Shown here in pieces: positions 12,301-21,772 of a stretch of 64,000 bases of DNA (positions within the stretch are counted from its first letter, which is position 1; each line of letters begins with the position of its first letter). The notes below the pieces were generated by a model that was given only the letters and a program-made list of their open reading frames with translations, was not told where the DNA came from and did not search any database. Both the position numbers and the translations under genes were made by a program. This DNA is from Thalassotalea fonticola (GTDB taxonomy: Bacteria > Pseudomonadota > Gammaproteobacteria > Enterobacterales > Alteromonadaceae): assembly GCF_032911225.1 (NCBI RefSeq), contig NZ_CP136600.1, positions 806,001 through 870,000 of the forward strand, read 5' to 3'.

Positions 12301-12804
12301 AAAGATCTGAGCCTACTATATTTAAATCATTTATTACTTTGCGCGCTAAGCTCTGGTGACAAAAAAGTATGCACACAGGGTTACTACCTTAATGAAAAAG
12401 ATAATAAATTACAGCTAGTGAGCTTTGATTTTATTGAAGGTGCTCAGTGTCATATTGCTCAAATCTTGCATTATTATCAGTTAGCCATTAGCAGACCGCT
12501 ATTACTAAACAATGCGATAGCCGATAAACTTTATTGGAAAAGTGGTAAAGGCGGCGGTAAATTTATTGAAAGCGACTTTAATCAAGCAGAGCTAAGCAAG
12601 CTTTGGTATGACGGTTTTAATGTTTCAGGCTTAGAAAGCGATCCATACCTTCAGTACTTTTGGCCAGAGTGTCCGAACTTAGACGAATTTAGCCAAGGTT
12701 TTTCTGACATTTACCGAAACTTATATTTAAACCTGTCTATCACTGAACAAGATATGGTGACTGATTTAACCTCAACCTCAAAAACAGAGGCTATAGATGA
12801 GTAA
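9328..12804 (+). CDS. recC: Exodeoxyribonuclease V gamma subunit RecC
   Basis: 1158 aa, close to the family length of about 1120. It is the scaffold and Chi-recognition subunit of RecBCD, which processes double-strand breaks for RecA loading. The TTG at 9328 is chosen because the resulting N terminus (INIYPANRMEDLL) lines up with the RecC family start (RVYHSNRLDVL in E. coli); the next ATG at 9355 would cut into that conserved part. Family-like blocks include NPGMQHWLN and LNDGEFPRQR. It overlaps recB by 8 nt. The order recC-recB-recD is as in E. coli, but the ptrA gene found between recC and recB there is absent. Confidence 0.95.
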   Translation: MINIYPANRMEDLLTLFDEVQKVSTLPVLAKEVVLVQNPGMQHWLNMQQAQLSGISMNASFVLPAQFLWQQLRILSGDEVPDQSPYSREVLAWRIDALLQSDAVLNNDDCQQANQYWQSNNKPDTLKRFQLAVQTADLFEQYLIYRPKWIDTWAKGESVTSFESNASEQEQWQGYLWYLLNKQSPYNPETLITTAKSNLPDYKHLLPQRISIFGVNALAPMWVDFLNSLATVIEVHFYHLNPCYEYWGDIQTDKTKAKQAYLSQIEKWPEDALHNDSANPLLANLGQQGREFLSLLHSGENIEIPLYDELFGHSNLSDETDSLHKPSVLLQLQKDILTLTDKREIPIKVIDDSITITSAHSALREVQGLHDYLLHLFNDDNNLTPKDVLVMCPQIEQYAPYIDSVFVRGWEDVGESVPPLPCSIADRVSKDSEPLVAAFSELLCLPDSRFGVNQILSYLRLLPLQMRFALSEHDIELISDWLDKANVHWGLDAKHKGELLGTNDASPQYTWQQGLERLLKGLAFGDSTSLFSDDMVLPWVEGNNAIVLGKLLLLCEQLKQMSISLNSAKTAPQWQQSLESFIERLFLDEESDNGLLIIKQAVSSFALYCKEADYTDAIELAVVREYLNHHFSQPDPGRQFMIGQITFCSMLPMRSIPFKVIAVLGLNDGEFPRQRQPLGFDLMSMTKVQPGDRSRRGDDRYLFLEALISARDNLYLSYQGKDIKNNNDRQPSIVLRELMDYLSVGYGWTFKTDQQEKSCQIRQLPLQVFSLDNFSHNNSYKSFDQKWLDLAKVNESLTNTTHAEHVLAAPEEHTFEINLTQINKFLANPAQTFAEQRLKLYFNRNEQGLDDSEPFTFNHLDKYLFQQDVLVENIIEQSSNKQSTLYQQALLSGNFPDNPIFEQQLSAWQLTMHSFAKTVTAKIQECLNRQDCFEDLLSNINQSMYITPSLTLLEENGVEQPPPWQVSGDITLYETSDSFISFSYRPARVKAKDLSLLYLNHLLLCALSSGDKKVCTQGYYLNEKDNKLQLVSFDFIEGAQCHIAQILHYYQLAISRPLLLNNAIADKLYWKSGKGGGKFIESDFNQAELSKLWYDGFNVSGLESDPYLQYFWPECPNLDEFSQGFSDIYRNLYLNLSITEQDMVTDLTSTSKTEAIDE

Positions 12805-15800
12805 CACTAAATCTAATCAACAACATACTGTTAAGCATGTAGCCCTGCCTTTACTAGCTGAAAAACTGCCGTTATCAGGCTGTCATTTAATTGAGGCAAG
12901 TGCTGGTACAGGTAAGACATTTAATATCACCCGCATATATTTACGCATGTTGTTAGAACGCAAGCTAAGTGTAGAAAACATATTAGTTATGACGTTCACT
13001 AAAGCCGCTACCGAAGAAATTCGTGGCAGAATAGATGAATTTTTGCGTGATGCTTTGGTTAATTGGCAAAAGTATACCGAAACCAAGCCCGAACCATATT
13101 TTGTTGAACTTGCCAGGACAGTCTCATTTGAAGATGTTCAGATCATAATTAAAAATGCACTAATTAATCTCGATGAAGCCGCTATATTCACCATACATGG
13201 TTTTTGTAAGCGGGTTTTATCACAGCAAGCATTTGCTTCAGGAATGAATTTTAATGCCCAAATGGAAGCTGACGACAGCGATATAGTACTGCAAGCGTGC
13301 CAAGATCATTATCGAATTTTAGCTCAGGATAAAACATTAGCTGATTATGAAATGCTTGTTGAACATTGGCCAAGCCCTGATGCGTTTTTATCAAGCTTTA
13401 AAGGGTTACTCTACGATGAAGACCTACCAAATATTAACGATAAGCACAGTTTAATTTATTCGTTACAGATGTTAGCTAAAGTTGCTGAAAGTGAATTACT
13501 TTGTCATGAAGCTATAATTTATGAAGCGTTAATAGATAGCAAAAAGGCGAAAGCAAGAGAAAGCAGAATTACCGAATTTGAGCAATTATTACAATTTTTA
13601 AAAGAGCTACAATTAGCCAATTCAAATATTGAAACTCTGCTTGCTAGTGCCCCAGATTTTAAATTTATAGCAGCGAATCGCTTTGCTAAATCTTCTTTTA
13701 AAGAACAATTGAAAATTGCATTCAAGACAACGGGTCAGGTTAGTAAATCTATTAAAGGTTTTAGTGCCGCGTTACTAAAATCTAACTCTTACTGTGTTGT
13801 GGTTAATGCGATAAAAGCCATTAAAAACAAGGTTGTAATAAGTAAACGACAACTTAACCTACTTAACTTTGATGACTTGATCTCTCAACTTGCATTTGCA
13901 CTTGAAAAAGAACATACCCTTGAGGTAAAACCATTAACTAAAGCGTTGAACGAGCAATATCCGGTCGCGCTGGTTGATGAGTTTCAAGATACTGATCCAA
14001 AACAATTCGCTATTTTAAAACAGCTTTATTTTACCGATACTGCATTTGAAGTTGAACCAGGTAAACGTTCAGCTTTGTATCTAATTGGCGACCCCAAACA
14101 AGCTATATATGGTTTTCGTGGTGGTGATATTTTTACCTATTTAAACGCAGGAAAATTGGTTGAACAACAATGGGTAATGGATACCAACTGGCGTTCATCA
14201 TCGGATATGATTGCGGGCTACAATCATTTATTTTATGGCAGTAGTTTAGAAAGTAAGGCAAAGGATGTTTTCGGATTTGATATCAAATATCAGCCGGTAA
14301 AACCGTCTATTATTGCCGATAAAGAACAGTTGATTGACCATGCAAATTATAAAGCCCTGCAGTTTGTTGATTTTCCAGCTGGTGAAGAGTTCGAATATCG
14401 CGGCTATATTAAAACTGAGTTTCGAGCATATATGGCTCAGTGGGTTGCGGGTGAGGTGGGTCGTTTATTAACTGACGCAAAATTATCCACTGCAAATAAC
14501 TCCATGCAAGTAAAAGCTGCAGATATAGCAATTTTAGTCAGAGATGGCGGTGAAGCGAACGACATAAAACAAGCGCTGAATGCGCTAAATATTGCCTGCG
14601 TGTATAAATCACAACGGGCAAATCTGTTTTTAAGTGATATTGCCCAACAATTTGTTGCTGTGTTAAATGCCATTATCAATCATGAAGATGATCGTGCATT
14701 TGTGGTTGCCTTGTCGGGCCCATATTTTTCTTATTCACCAACTAAACTTTATGAAATCCAAAATGATGAGTTTGTTTGGGAAAAAGTTCGCAGCGAATTT
14801 AACCAATTAAAAGCAATTTGGTTTAAACGCGGTTTTATGGCCATGGCGCTCAAGATTTTGCATGATTACTATCCAGGTAGTCAGCAAGATAATGAACGGC
14901 AACTCACCAACATTATTCATTTGTTTGAATTGCTACAAACTGCCAGCCAGCGATTAAAACAACCGCAAGAGCTTTTGGCTTATTTAACTGAGCAATGTCA
15001 AAACCCTTCACAAAATGAAGCAGAGCTTAGGTTAGAAAGTGATGCTGACCTGATCCAAATAGTCACACAGCATGGCTCAAAAGGGCTCGAGTACCCAATT
15101 GTATTTGTGCCTTTTGCAACACGCCATAAAGATCCGGTTAAGTTTGGGTCTGCATTTAAAGAAGTATTACGTTTTCATCAAGATGAAGGCAGTTTAAATG
15201 TTCATTTAGGTGATGATGCCAGGGCTAGGCAGTGTATGGCTGCTGAAGGTTATGCTGAAGACGTACGTTTGCTTTACGTTGCTGTTACAAGAGCGAAGCA
15301 TCGTTGCTACTTGGCTTGTACAAAATTTCAAGGCTACGAAAAATCGCCTCTTGGTAACGCATTGCAATTAACACCAGGGCAAGATTTTTCTAACGGGGTT
15401 AACTCACTGATAAATTCTGCTGCTGGTGCTATTGGCATCAGCACAGAGTTGGGCTCAGCTTTTGCTGGAGAGCCTTTAGTTGAGCAAAGTAAGAGTTTAG
15501 AATTTGAGCCAGCAGGATTTCAAGGTCGAATTGAACGTGATTGGTGGCTAAGTTCCTTCTCGGCACTGACTAGAAACATGCGACATACGGGAAGAAATGA
15601 ACCAGATAGAGATCTAGGCGAAGAATTAACAACGGCGGCTTTTTTAAAGAAAGATTTAATTCGCTTTGCTTTTCAAAAAGGCGCAAAAACGGGAAATTTA
15701 CTTCATGATATATTTGAACGGATTGATTTTGACCAGCCAAATTGGCATAAAGATGCAAGTTACAATTTAATCAATTTTGGCGAGTTACCTCCAGGCTTTA

Positions 15801-16441
15801 CCCAGAGTGATGTTTATGACTGGTTAGAGGATTGTTTGAAATCTTCACTGAATGTGCAACAGCATAGCCTTGCTCAGCTACCTCTTGAGCAAACCTTGAG
15901 AGAAGCTGAGTTTTATTTTCCTATGGAAAGTGTCGACTTGCATTGTTTGAAAACATTATTAACTCAGTTTCGAAAATCTATGGGCTTAACTGATAATCAA
16001 CTTTCACAAGTTAATACTGAGTTACCCGCATATGGACAATTAAAAGGCATGATGCACGGGTTTATTGATTTAATTTTTAGTAAAGATGATAAATATTACG
16101 TTTGTGATTATAAATCGAGCCACTTAGGCGATAAGTTTAGCGATTATTATCCTGACAAACTCACTTTGCATGTTATTGAAAACTTTTATGATCTACAGTT
16201 TTTAATTTATTCTTTAGCCTTGCATCGATACTTAAAACGGCGAATCAGCAATTATTCGATAGATGAACACTTTGGTGGTGTTTATTATCTATATTTACGC
16301 GGTATGAACACTACAGACGAAAATTTCTCAGGAGTGTTCTTTAATAGTTTATCAACAAAGTTAATACAGCAACTTGATCAACTCTTCTCTGGTAAATCGA
16401 TTTCAGTTGTAAACGATGCCAAGGAGTACAATGATGCCTAA
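12797..16441 (+). CDS. recB: Exodeoxyribonuclease V beta subunit RecB
   Basis: 1214 aa. The N-terminal UvrD-type 3'-5' helicase has Walker A EASAGTGKT, a DEFQDTD Walker B region, GDPKQAIYGFRGGD and the late motif QHGSKGLEYP. The C-terminal nuclease domain has the metal-binding motif DYKSS (Asp1104, Lys1106) preceded by GFIDLIF, so both helicase and nuclease activities look intact. It starts 8 nt inside recC (ATGAGTAA) and ends 8 nt inside the preferred recD start (ATGCCTAA), which suggests coupled translation of the three subunits. Confidence 0.95.
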   Translation: MSNTKSNQQHTVKHVALPLLAEKLPLSGCHLIEASAGTGKTFNITRIYLRMLLERKLSVENILVMTFTKAATEEIRGRIDEFLRDALVNWQKYTETKPEPYFVELARTVSFEDVQIIIKNALINLDEAAIFTIHGFCKRVLSQQAFASGMNFNAQMEADDSDIVLQACQDHYRILAQDKTLADYEMLVEHWPSPDAFLSSFKGLLYDEDLPNINDKHSLIYSLQMLAKVAESELLCHEAIIYEALIDSKKAKARESRITEFEQLLQFLKELQLANSNIETLLASAPDFKFIAANRFAKSSFKEQLKIAFKTTGQVSKSIKGFSAALLKSNSYCVVVNAIKAIKNKVVISKRQLNLLNFDDLISQLAFALEKEHTLEVKPLTKALNEQYPVALVDEFQDTDPKQFAILKQLYFTDTAFEVEPGKRSALYLIGDPKQAIYGFRGGDIFTYLNAGKLVEQQWVMDTNWRSSSDMIAGYNHLFYGSSLESKAKDVFGFDIKYQPVKPSIIADKEQLIDHANYKALQFVDFPAGEEFEYRGYIKTEFRAYMAQWVAGEVGRLLTDAKLSTANNSMQVKAADIAILVRDGGEANDIKQALNALNIACVYKSQRANLFLSDIAQQFVAVLNAIINHEDDRAFVVALSGPYFSYSPTKLYEIQNDEFVWEKVRSEFNQLKAIWFKRGFMAMALKILHDYYPGSQQDNERQLTNIIHLFELLQTASQRLKQPQELLAYLTEQCQNPSQNEAELRLESDADLIQIVTQHGSKGLEYPIVFVPFATRHKDPVKFGSAFKEVLRFHQDEGSLNVHLGDDARARQCMAAEGYAEDVRLLYVAVTRAKHRCYLACTKFQGYEKSPLGNALQLTPGQDFSNGVNSLINSAAGAIGISTELGSAFAGEPLVEQSKSLEFEPAGFQGRIERDWWLSSFSALTRNMRHTGRNEPDRDLGEELTTAAFLKKDLIRFAFQKGAKTGNLLHDIFERIDFDQPNWHKDASYNLINFGELPPGFTQSDVYDWLEDCLKSSLNVQQHSLAQLPLEQTLREAEFYFPMESVDLHCLKTLLTQFRKSMGLTDNQLSQVNTELPAYGQLKGMMHGFIDLIFSKDDKYYVCDYKSSHLGDKFSDYYPDKLTLHVIENFYDLQFLIYSLALHRYLKRRISNYSIDEHFGGVYYLYLRGMNTTDENFSGVFFNSLSTKLIQQLDQLFSGKSISVVNDAKEYNDA

Positions 16442-18353
16442 TTTAGCCAAAAGCATAGATAATAGCTCAGATAAAAATTACCCTCCTTATCAGACGTTTT
16501 ATCAAGCAGAACAAAATTTAGATGGTCTGCAAGCTATTGATTATTACTTAGCATGTAGTTTAATTGAGCACAGTACAGTTAAAACAAGCTTACTGTTTCA
16601 CCTGTTTTTGGCGTTGAGTGTCAGTCAAAGGGACGGGCATAGTTGTTTAGAGCTTAGAGGACTAAGCAACAAGTCGCTGTGGCAAGTTAAAAATGAATCT
16701 GTTGAAAGCAAGGACTATCAGGCTCTTGTGGTAGATGAAAAGCCCGGCTTTAACTTTCCTGATTTGACTACTATGCTTGCTACTCTAAATGATGTTGCAA
16801 TTATGGATGCCGATTGTGCAAACCAACTTGTAGTTTTAGAACACCAGCAATTATATTTACGCCGTTATTGGTACTTTGAAAAAGAGCTGGCAAGTTTTAT
16901 TGAAAAAAAGTTCTTACAATCCATAAATGTAGATAACAGTCAAATAGAGCAAATTATACAATCGCTATTTCCATCAACTAGCAATGCCGTAGATTGGCAA
17001 CTAACCAGTGTTGCTAATGCGTTAAATAAAACATTCTCTATTATTGCCGGCGGACCTGGTACTGGTAAAACTTATACGGTTACGAAATTATTAGCCGGTT
17101 TGCTGTTGCAAAATGAAGAGATTCGAATTGAAATGGTTGCACCTACGGGGAAAGCTGCACAGCGACTGTCGGAGTCGATAATAAGTGCTGTAAATTCATT
17201 TAAACAGCAACAAGCCATAGATGAGGCAATTTTAGCGAAAATACCGACTACCGCCTCAACCATCCATCGTTTACTCGGGGTTATTAAAAATAGTCCTAAT
17301 TTTCGTCATCATCAACAGAATCAATTAAGTATAGATGTGTTGTTGATTGATGAAGTTTCAATGGTTGATTTACCTATGATGGTTCGCGTATTTAGGGCAC
17401 TGCCTCTAGACTGCAAAGTAATATTATTAGGTGATGCCGATCAACTTCCTTCTGTTGCAACTGGCAGCGTACTTGCTGATTTAGCACCTTGGCCTAATAC
17501 TCAGTACAGCTCTAATAATAAAAGCTTTATCGAACAGGTGACAAAGCAACAGTTGCCAAGCTTTAATAAATGCCCTTCGATGGATTATTTAACTTACTTA
17601 ACATTGAGTCGTCGCTTCAGTGGCGATGGGGGAATTGGTAAAATAGCTAAGTTGGTTATCACATCCAAATCCAGTGACTCTTGGCAATTACTGACTGAAC
17701 AAAGCGATAACGAACTCGACTTCATTGGAGACAAGCCTTTACTGGAGAATATTAAACGTTTAACTGAGCAGTTTTACTCGCCAATTTATACTGCTACCAC
17801 TATTGAACAAGCATTCTCAATTTTAGACCGCTTCAGAATTTTAGTGCCAACACGTGTAGGTGAAGCAGGCCTGGAGAACATAAATTTAATTGTTGAGCAG
17901 CATTTGATAAAGCTAAACTGCATTGTATCAAAACAACAGCACTATCACGGTAAACCTATAATGATCAGCCAAAACCACTACGGGGTTAATTTATTTAATG
18001 GTGATATTGGTTTGATATTTAAAGATAACAGTGGGCGATTAATGGCATATTTTGCTGAAGGGGAGAACTATAGGGCTATATCGATTTCTCGGTTACCGAG
18101 TTTTGAAACAGTGTTTGCTATGACAATTCATAAAACTCAAGGCTCTGAGTTTGAAAATGTTGCATTAATTCTTCCCGAATCAGGTGCTGATCGTTTATTA
18201 TCTCGGGAATTGATTTATACCGGAATTACGCGTGCGAAAAAACACCTGCAAATATTCTGTAATAAACAAGTTTGGCTTGCTGGTGTTACTCAAAAAGTAA
18301 GCCGTGCCTCTGGTTTAACCAAACGACTTATGTCGTTTATGACTGATGAATAA
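16434..18353 (+). CDS. recD: Exodeoxyribonuclease V alpha subunit RecD
   Basis: About 639 aa, the 5'-3' helicase subunit of RecBCD. Walker A is GGPGTGKT, Walker B LLIDEVSMVD, and the C-terminal SF1 motif is AMTIHKTQGSEF. Three in-frame ATGs exist (16416, 16431, 16434). The ribosome-binding site AAGGAG at 16421-16426 sits 7 nt before 16434 and 4 nt before 16431, so 16434 is preferred and 16416 is excluded. The choice also repeats the 8-nt overlap seen between recC and recB. Confidence 0.93.
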   Translation: MPNLAKSIDNSSDKNYPPYQTFYQAEQNLDGLQAIDYYLACSLIEHSTVKTSLLFHLFLALSVSQRDGHSCLELRGLSNKSLWQVKNESVESKDYQALVVDEKPGFNFPDLTTMLATLNDVAIMDADCANQLVVLEHQQLYLRRYWYFEKELASFIEKKFLQSINVDNSQIEQIIQSLFPSTSNAVDWQLTSVANALNKTFSIIAGGPGTGKTYTVTKLLAGLLLQNEEIRIEMVAPTGKAAQRLSESIISAVNSFKQQQAIDEAILAKIPTTASTIHRLLGVIKNSPNFRHHQQNQLSIDVLLIDEVSMVDLPMMVRVFRALPLDCKVILLGDADQLPSVATGSVLADLAPWPNTQYSSNNKSFIEQVTKQQLPSFNKCPSMDYLTYLTLSRRFSGDGGIGKIAKLVITSKSSDSWQLLTEQSDNELDFIGDKPLLENIKRLTEQFYSPIYTATTIEQAFSILDRFRILVPTRVGEAGLENINLIVEQHLIKLNCIVSKQQHYHGKPIMISQNHYGVNLFNGDIGLIFKDNSGRLMAYFAEGENYRAISISRLPSFETVFAMTIHKTQGSEFENVALILPESGADRLLSRELIYTGITRAKKHLQIFCNKQVWLAGVTQKVSRASGLTKRLMSFMTDE

Positions 18354-18370
18354 TATTGGAAGAAAATATT

Positions 18371-18886
18371 TTGCAACTCAAAGATATAGATAAAAAGCGT
18401 TACCGACAACACCTCAACAAAATAATCGTAGCATTCATTGTATTGTTTTTGATCTTAGCTCTTGTTTTTGGCCAAACCTTTATTGCGTTATTCGCCAGTG
18501 AAAGTGCAAATAGTGATAACTTTTGGTTTAATTTTTCCGGAGTTATTTTAGCTTTAGTTACTTCTTTAAGCATCATAAATAAATATAAAACACACTCCTT
18601 CATGACTGAAGTGCTGTATGTTTGGCAATTAAAACAACAAATAAATTTTATTTACCGAAAGTTAAAAACGGTTAAAACTCAAGCGTTTACTGATAATGAT
18701 ATTAATGCGTTAATTATTCTCAGCTTTTATTATAAAGCTTGCCGGCAATTATATTTACTCGATGACAACACCATCACTCTATCTTCTTTAACTAGAGAAG
18801 AGAACACTCTGCTTGAGTTTATTCAAGCTCACCATTTAACGATAAATAGTGACGATTATTCCCCGCAACTTATAAAAAATGTTTAA
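18371..18886 (+). CDS. DUF3087 family membrane protein
   Basis: A 171-aa protein with two hydrophobic segments in the first 80 residues and a soluble C-terminal part. It resembles the DUF3087 family (start pattern LKDIDKKRYRQHLNK), of unknown function. The TTG at 18371 is chosen over the TTG at 18356 because GGAAG at 18358-18362 lies 8 nt before it, whereas the upstream start has no binding site. It follows recD by 17 nt and may be co-transcribed with recBCD, but a role in repair is not implied by the sequence. Confidence 0.7.
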   Translation: MQLKDIDKKRYRQHLNKIIVAFIVLFLILALVFGQTFIALFASESANSDNFWFNFSGVILALVTSLSIINKYKTHSFMTEVLYVWQLKQQINFIYRKLKTVKTQAFTDNDINALIILSFYYKACRQLYLLDDNTITLSSLTREENTLLEFIQAHHLTINSDDYSPQLIKNV

Positions 18887-19110
18887 TAACAATGGCTTGA
18901 ATTTATAGTTAGTTACTACAACGTTTACTTACGTATTCTTTCGTAGATTTTTTCTCTTAAAACTTGGTAAAACCTCAGGTAAACACTAGAATTATTGCAA
19001 GGTTTGTATTTTTCCTTGAATAAATTTTGAATTGATTAGTACCGAGTATTTAGCGAATTAAATCTTTATTCCTGCGGTTTATTATTTGTAATAAATACTA
19101 AGGATAGTAT

Positions 19111-21348
19111 GTGCAAGGATCGGAAAAAGAATTTGTTTTGGATGAATGGCTGATTTATCCAGAAAAGTCTACCATTAAACGCAACGATGACCTTATCCAT
19201 TTAGAGCCCAAAATAATGGAGGTTTTAGTATATCTTATAAATAACGCTAACCGTGTTATCTCCAGAGAAGAATTAACCGAAAAGGTATGGCAATCAAAAT
19301 TCGCTTCTGACGAAGTGATCACCCGAGCAATCTCTGTATTGCGTAAGAAGTTAGATGACACAGGAAAAGTTCATCGTTTTATTAAAACTATACCCAAACA
19401 TGGTTACGTTTTAGAGTATTCAAATCAAATAGAAGCCCATGCCTTGCCCCCCTTTGAAATTAACAATGAAGTTAAAGGATTTGAACCTAGCATAAATAAG
19501 TTTATCAGCCCAATATGGGCAATGATAATAGCAGGGATCGCAATTTTAATAATAATCGCGGTTTTGACTGAAAGTTTTGTAACTGATCAAACAAGTAAAA
19601 ACAAACAAATACATTTAAAAGTAGACAAGTTTGTTGCTCTAGATAACTTACCTTCTAGCGAAATGGTTGCCAGAGTTCTATCTGAACAGTTAATCACCAC
19701 ATTGAGTAATTCAGAGTCTACTAAAGTGAGCATGGATACCGGTTCATTAACCGACATAGAGAACGATGTTGAATTTATAATAAGTGGTGGAGTAAAAGAA
19801 ATAAACAGTGACTATCATGTGAGCTTACATTTTATTGATGGAAGTTCGGGAGGTGTTTTGTGGAGCCAATCTTTCGCCGGAGATAAAAAAGCATGGCATC
19901 AACTTGTTAACAATATTAGTAAAACCATTGATTACTTTATTAGTGTTGCATACAAAGATAAGCTGAATTTAAAACGATTATCACTGAAAAATTTACAAGC
20001 AGCAATTCTCATTCATCAAGCTAGAGAGTTGCGGTTTGTTGATGAATTGAACAATTTTGATTTATCAATAGAGATTCTACAAAACGCGAACGTTTCTTAC
20101 CCTAATGAAAAGCAAATACTGATGGAACTGGCATTGTCTTATTTAAGAGTTAATGGTGATAACACCAACCCACAACGTCTTCCTATAGTAAAAAGCCTTA
20201 TAGAACAGGCTGAAAAAGCAAAATATAAAAAAGGGGTATACTGGCTGGTTAAAGCTTTGTTTCTTAAAGAAACAAATGAAATAGATGTTAAGGAAGCTAT
20301 CGAATTAATTGAAAAAAACCGGCTATTAGAACCAGAGAATGTTGAGGTATTGACTATTTTAGGTAGCTTTTATCGAATATCAAATCGCGATGAACAAGCA
20401 ATGACCTTATTTTCAAATGCTTTGGCAATAGAACCCGACTTTTCATTGGCAGTCGTTCAACAAGCAAAATTATTAAGTTCACAAAATAATAATTTGCAAG
20501 CAATATCAATGGTTGAATCATTTCTTAAAAAGCATCCTAGTGATTTAGGCCTAATTCAGTTACTGGTAAAGCTATATAACGGTAATGGCTTGTTTGACCA
20601 AGCAATTAAATTTTTAAATAAAATAGACCTTGATCAATATAAAGGGCTATTGAAGGAACATCTGGCCGCGAGTTATTATTATTTACAAATACCTGTGCGT
20701 AGTATTCAGTATTATCAAGAAATTGATGTTTCCGGATATCCTCTTTTGTCCTATCAACTTGATTGTAGTATTTTCACATTAAAGCAGGAATTTAAGCAAG
20801 GTACAGAAAGTTGCATATTAGCTGACAAAAGCAAAGCTATTGGTGGCAAATTTCATTACGGCAGAAATTTGATGTTACAAGGGAAATATAATGAAGCCAA
20901 ACAGCAATATAAAAAAAGTTTCACTGCAATAACTGAAAATATTAATGCGATACAAGCTAACCTATTGATCACTGAGAAAGTCGATTATATCTGGCTCTTG
21001 TCAATAACAGGTGAGGAGAAACTTGCCGTTGACTTAGCTACATCGTTACTAAAGCAATTTAGTAACTCTAATCGTATGGGACATTTAGGTTATGGAATTG
21101 CAGATGTCATCTTATTATTGTCAATCAATCAACCTGAAGAAGCTGCGAATGCTTTTTCTAGAGCTATAAACGATGGGTGGCTGCATTGGTATGATTGGCG
21201 TTATGGTGGTCCACATCCTGCTCTTAATTCACTAGAAAAACATAATAACTACTCTCAATGGATGTTATACCTAAACAATTCATTAACAAGCCAAAGGAGC
21301 AAGCTTGCTGACAAAAATAAAAAAACTCCCCAACTAACAACGAATTAG
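19111..21348 (+). CDS. CadC-like transmembrane transcriptional regulator with TPR-like repeats
   Basis: 745 aa. It starts at GTG, supported by TAAGGATA about 6 nt upstream. Residues 5-103 form an OmpR/PhoB-type winged helix (ISREELTEKVW ... ITRAISVLRKKL ... KTIPKHGYVL). One membrane helix spans about 134-156, and the large periplasmic part carries TPR-like helical repeats (about 300-650). This is the ToxR/CadC plan, in which a periplasmic domain senses a signal and the cytoplasmic wing binds DNA directly. The signal and targets are unknown; the convergent secreted DUF3718 gene downstream is only a positional candidate. An inverted repeat overlaps its stop codon. Confidence 0.85.
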   Translation: MQGSEKEFVLDEWLIYPEKSTIKRNDDLIHLEPKIMEVLVYLINNANRVISREELTEKVWQSKFASDEVITRAISVLRKKLDDTGKVHRFIKTIPKHGYVLEYSNQIEAHALPPFEINNEVKGFEPSINKFISPIWAMIIAGIAILIIIAVLTESFVTDQTSKNKQIHLKVDKFVALDNLPSSEMVARVLSEQLITTLSNSESTKVSMDTGSLTDIENDVEFIISGGVKEINSDYHVSLHFIDGSSGGVLWSQSFAGDKKAWHQLVNNISKTIDYFISVAYKDKLNLKRLSLKNLQAAILIHQARELRFVDELNNFDLSIEILQNANVSYPNEKQILMELALSYLRVNGDNTNPQRLPIVKSLIEQAEKAKYKKGVYWLVKALFLKETNEIDVKEAIELIEKNRLLEPENVEVLTILGSFYRISNRDEQAMTLFSNALAIEPDFSLAVVQQAKLLSSQNNNLQAISMVESFLKKHPSDLGLIQLLVKLYNGNGLFDQAIKFLNKIDLDQYKGLLKEHLAASYYYLQIPVRSIQYYQEIDVSGYPLLSYQLDCSIFTLKQEFKQGTESCILADKSKAIGGKFHYGRNLMLQGKYNEAKQQYKKSFTAITENINAIQANLLITEKVDYIWLLSITGEEKLAVDLATSLLKQFSNSNRMGHLGYGIADVILLLSINQPEEAANAFSRAINDGWLHWYDWRYGGPHPALNSLEKHNNYSQWMLYLNNSLTSQRSKLADKNKKTPQLTTN

Positions 21349-21361
21349 TAGAGGAGTTTGT
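21319..21361 (-). terminator. Rho-independent terminator, possibly bidirectional
   Basis: Read on the minus strand, AAACTCC pairs with GGAGTTT around an inner ACTAA/TTAGT stem, and the hairpin is followed by a T-rich run (TTTTTTTATTTTT). This ends the minus-strand DUF3718 gene. On the plus strand it overlaps the stop codon of the CadC-like gene, so it may work in both directions. Confidence 0.75.
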
Positions 21362-21412
21362 TTTCAAACTATATGAGAGCTTTTGTTGCTACTATTGCAT
21401 AGCTTTTATAGG

Positions 21413-21772
21413 TTAAAAGTTCACATAAAGTTTGTCAGATTCATTTAAAGCAACATCTTCAATACTCACATCACCTAAAGCGTTGTTTAAACGATCTGCT
21501 GTTTTGTTTGCCCCATGATTAGCTGCAAATTCAGAAATATTTTCACCATTACATACAACTTTAAGAGCTACTGTTTTGGTTTTTAAACGATATCCATCAA
21601 CAGTATTATGAAAGCGTATGGTGTTGTTAGATTTTGCTGCTTTACAGACATCTATTAACGCATTTTCCATATAGTTTGACATTCCCGCTGCTTGAACTCC
21701 ATTAGTTAGTAATAATGAAGACGCAATAATTAAAGCACTGGTAGTGGTTAATGTTAGTTTAGTAGTGTTCAT
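21413..21772 (-). CDS. Secreted DUF3718 family protein
   Basis: 119 aa from the ATG at 21772, which has AAAGGAAAAC just upstream; an in-frame ATG at 21790 has no such site. A signal peptide is clear (hydrophobic stretch ending VQAAG). The mature part has the pattern VCKAAKSN ... VCNGENISEFA seen in DUF3718 proteins of Vibrio and Shewanella, with two cysteines that could form a disulfide. Function is unknown. It is convergent with the CadC-like regulator and has its own terminator. Confidence 0.7.
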   Translation of the reverse strand: MNTTKLTLTTTSALIIASSLLLTNGVQAAGMSNYMENALIDVCKAAKSNNTIRFHNTVDGYRLKTKTVALKVVCNGENISEFAANHGANKTADRLNNALGDVSIEDVALNESDKLYVNF

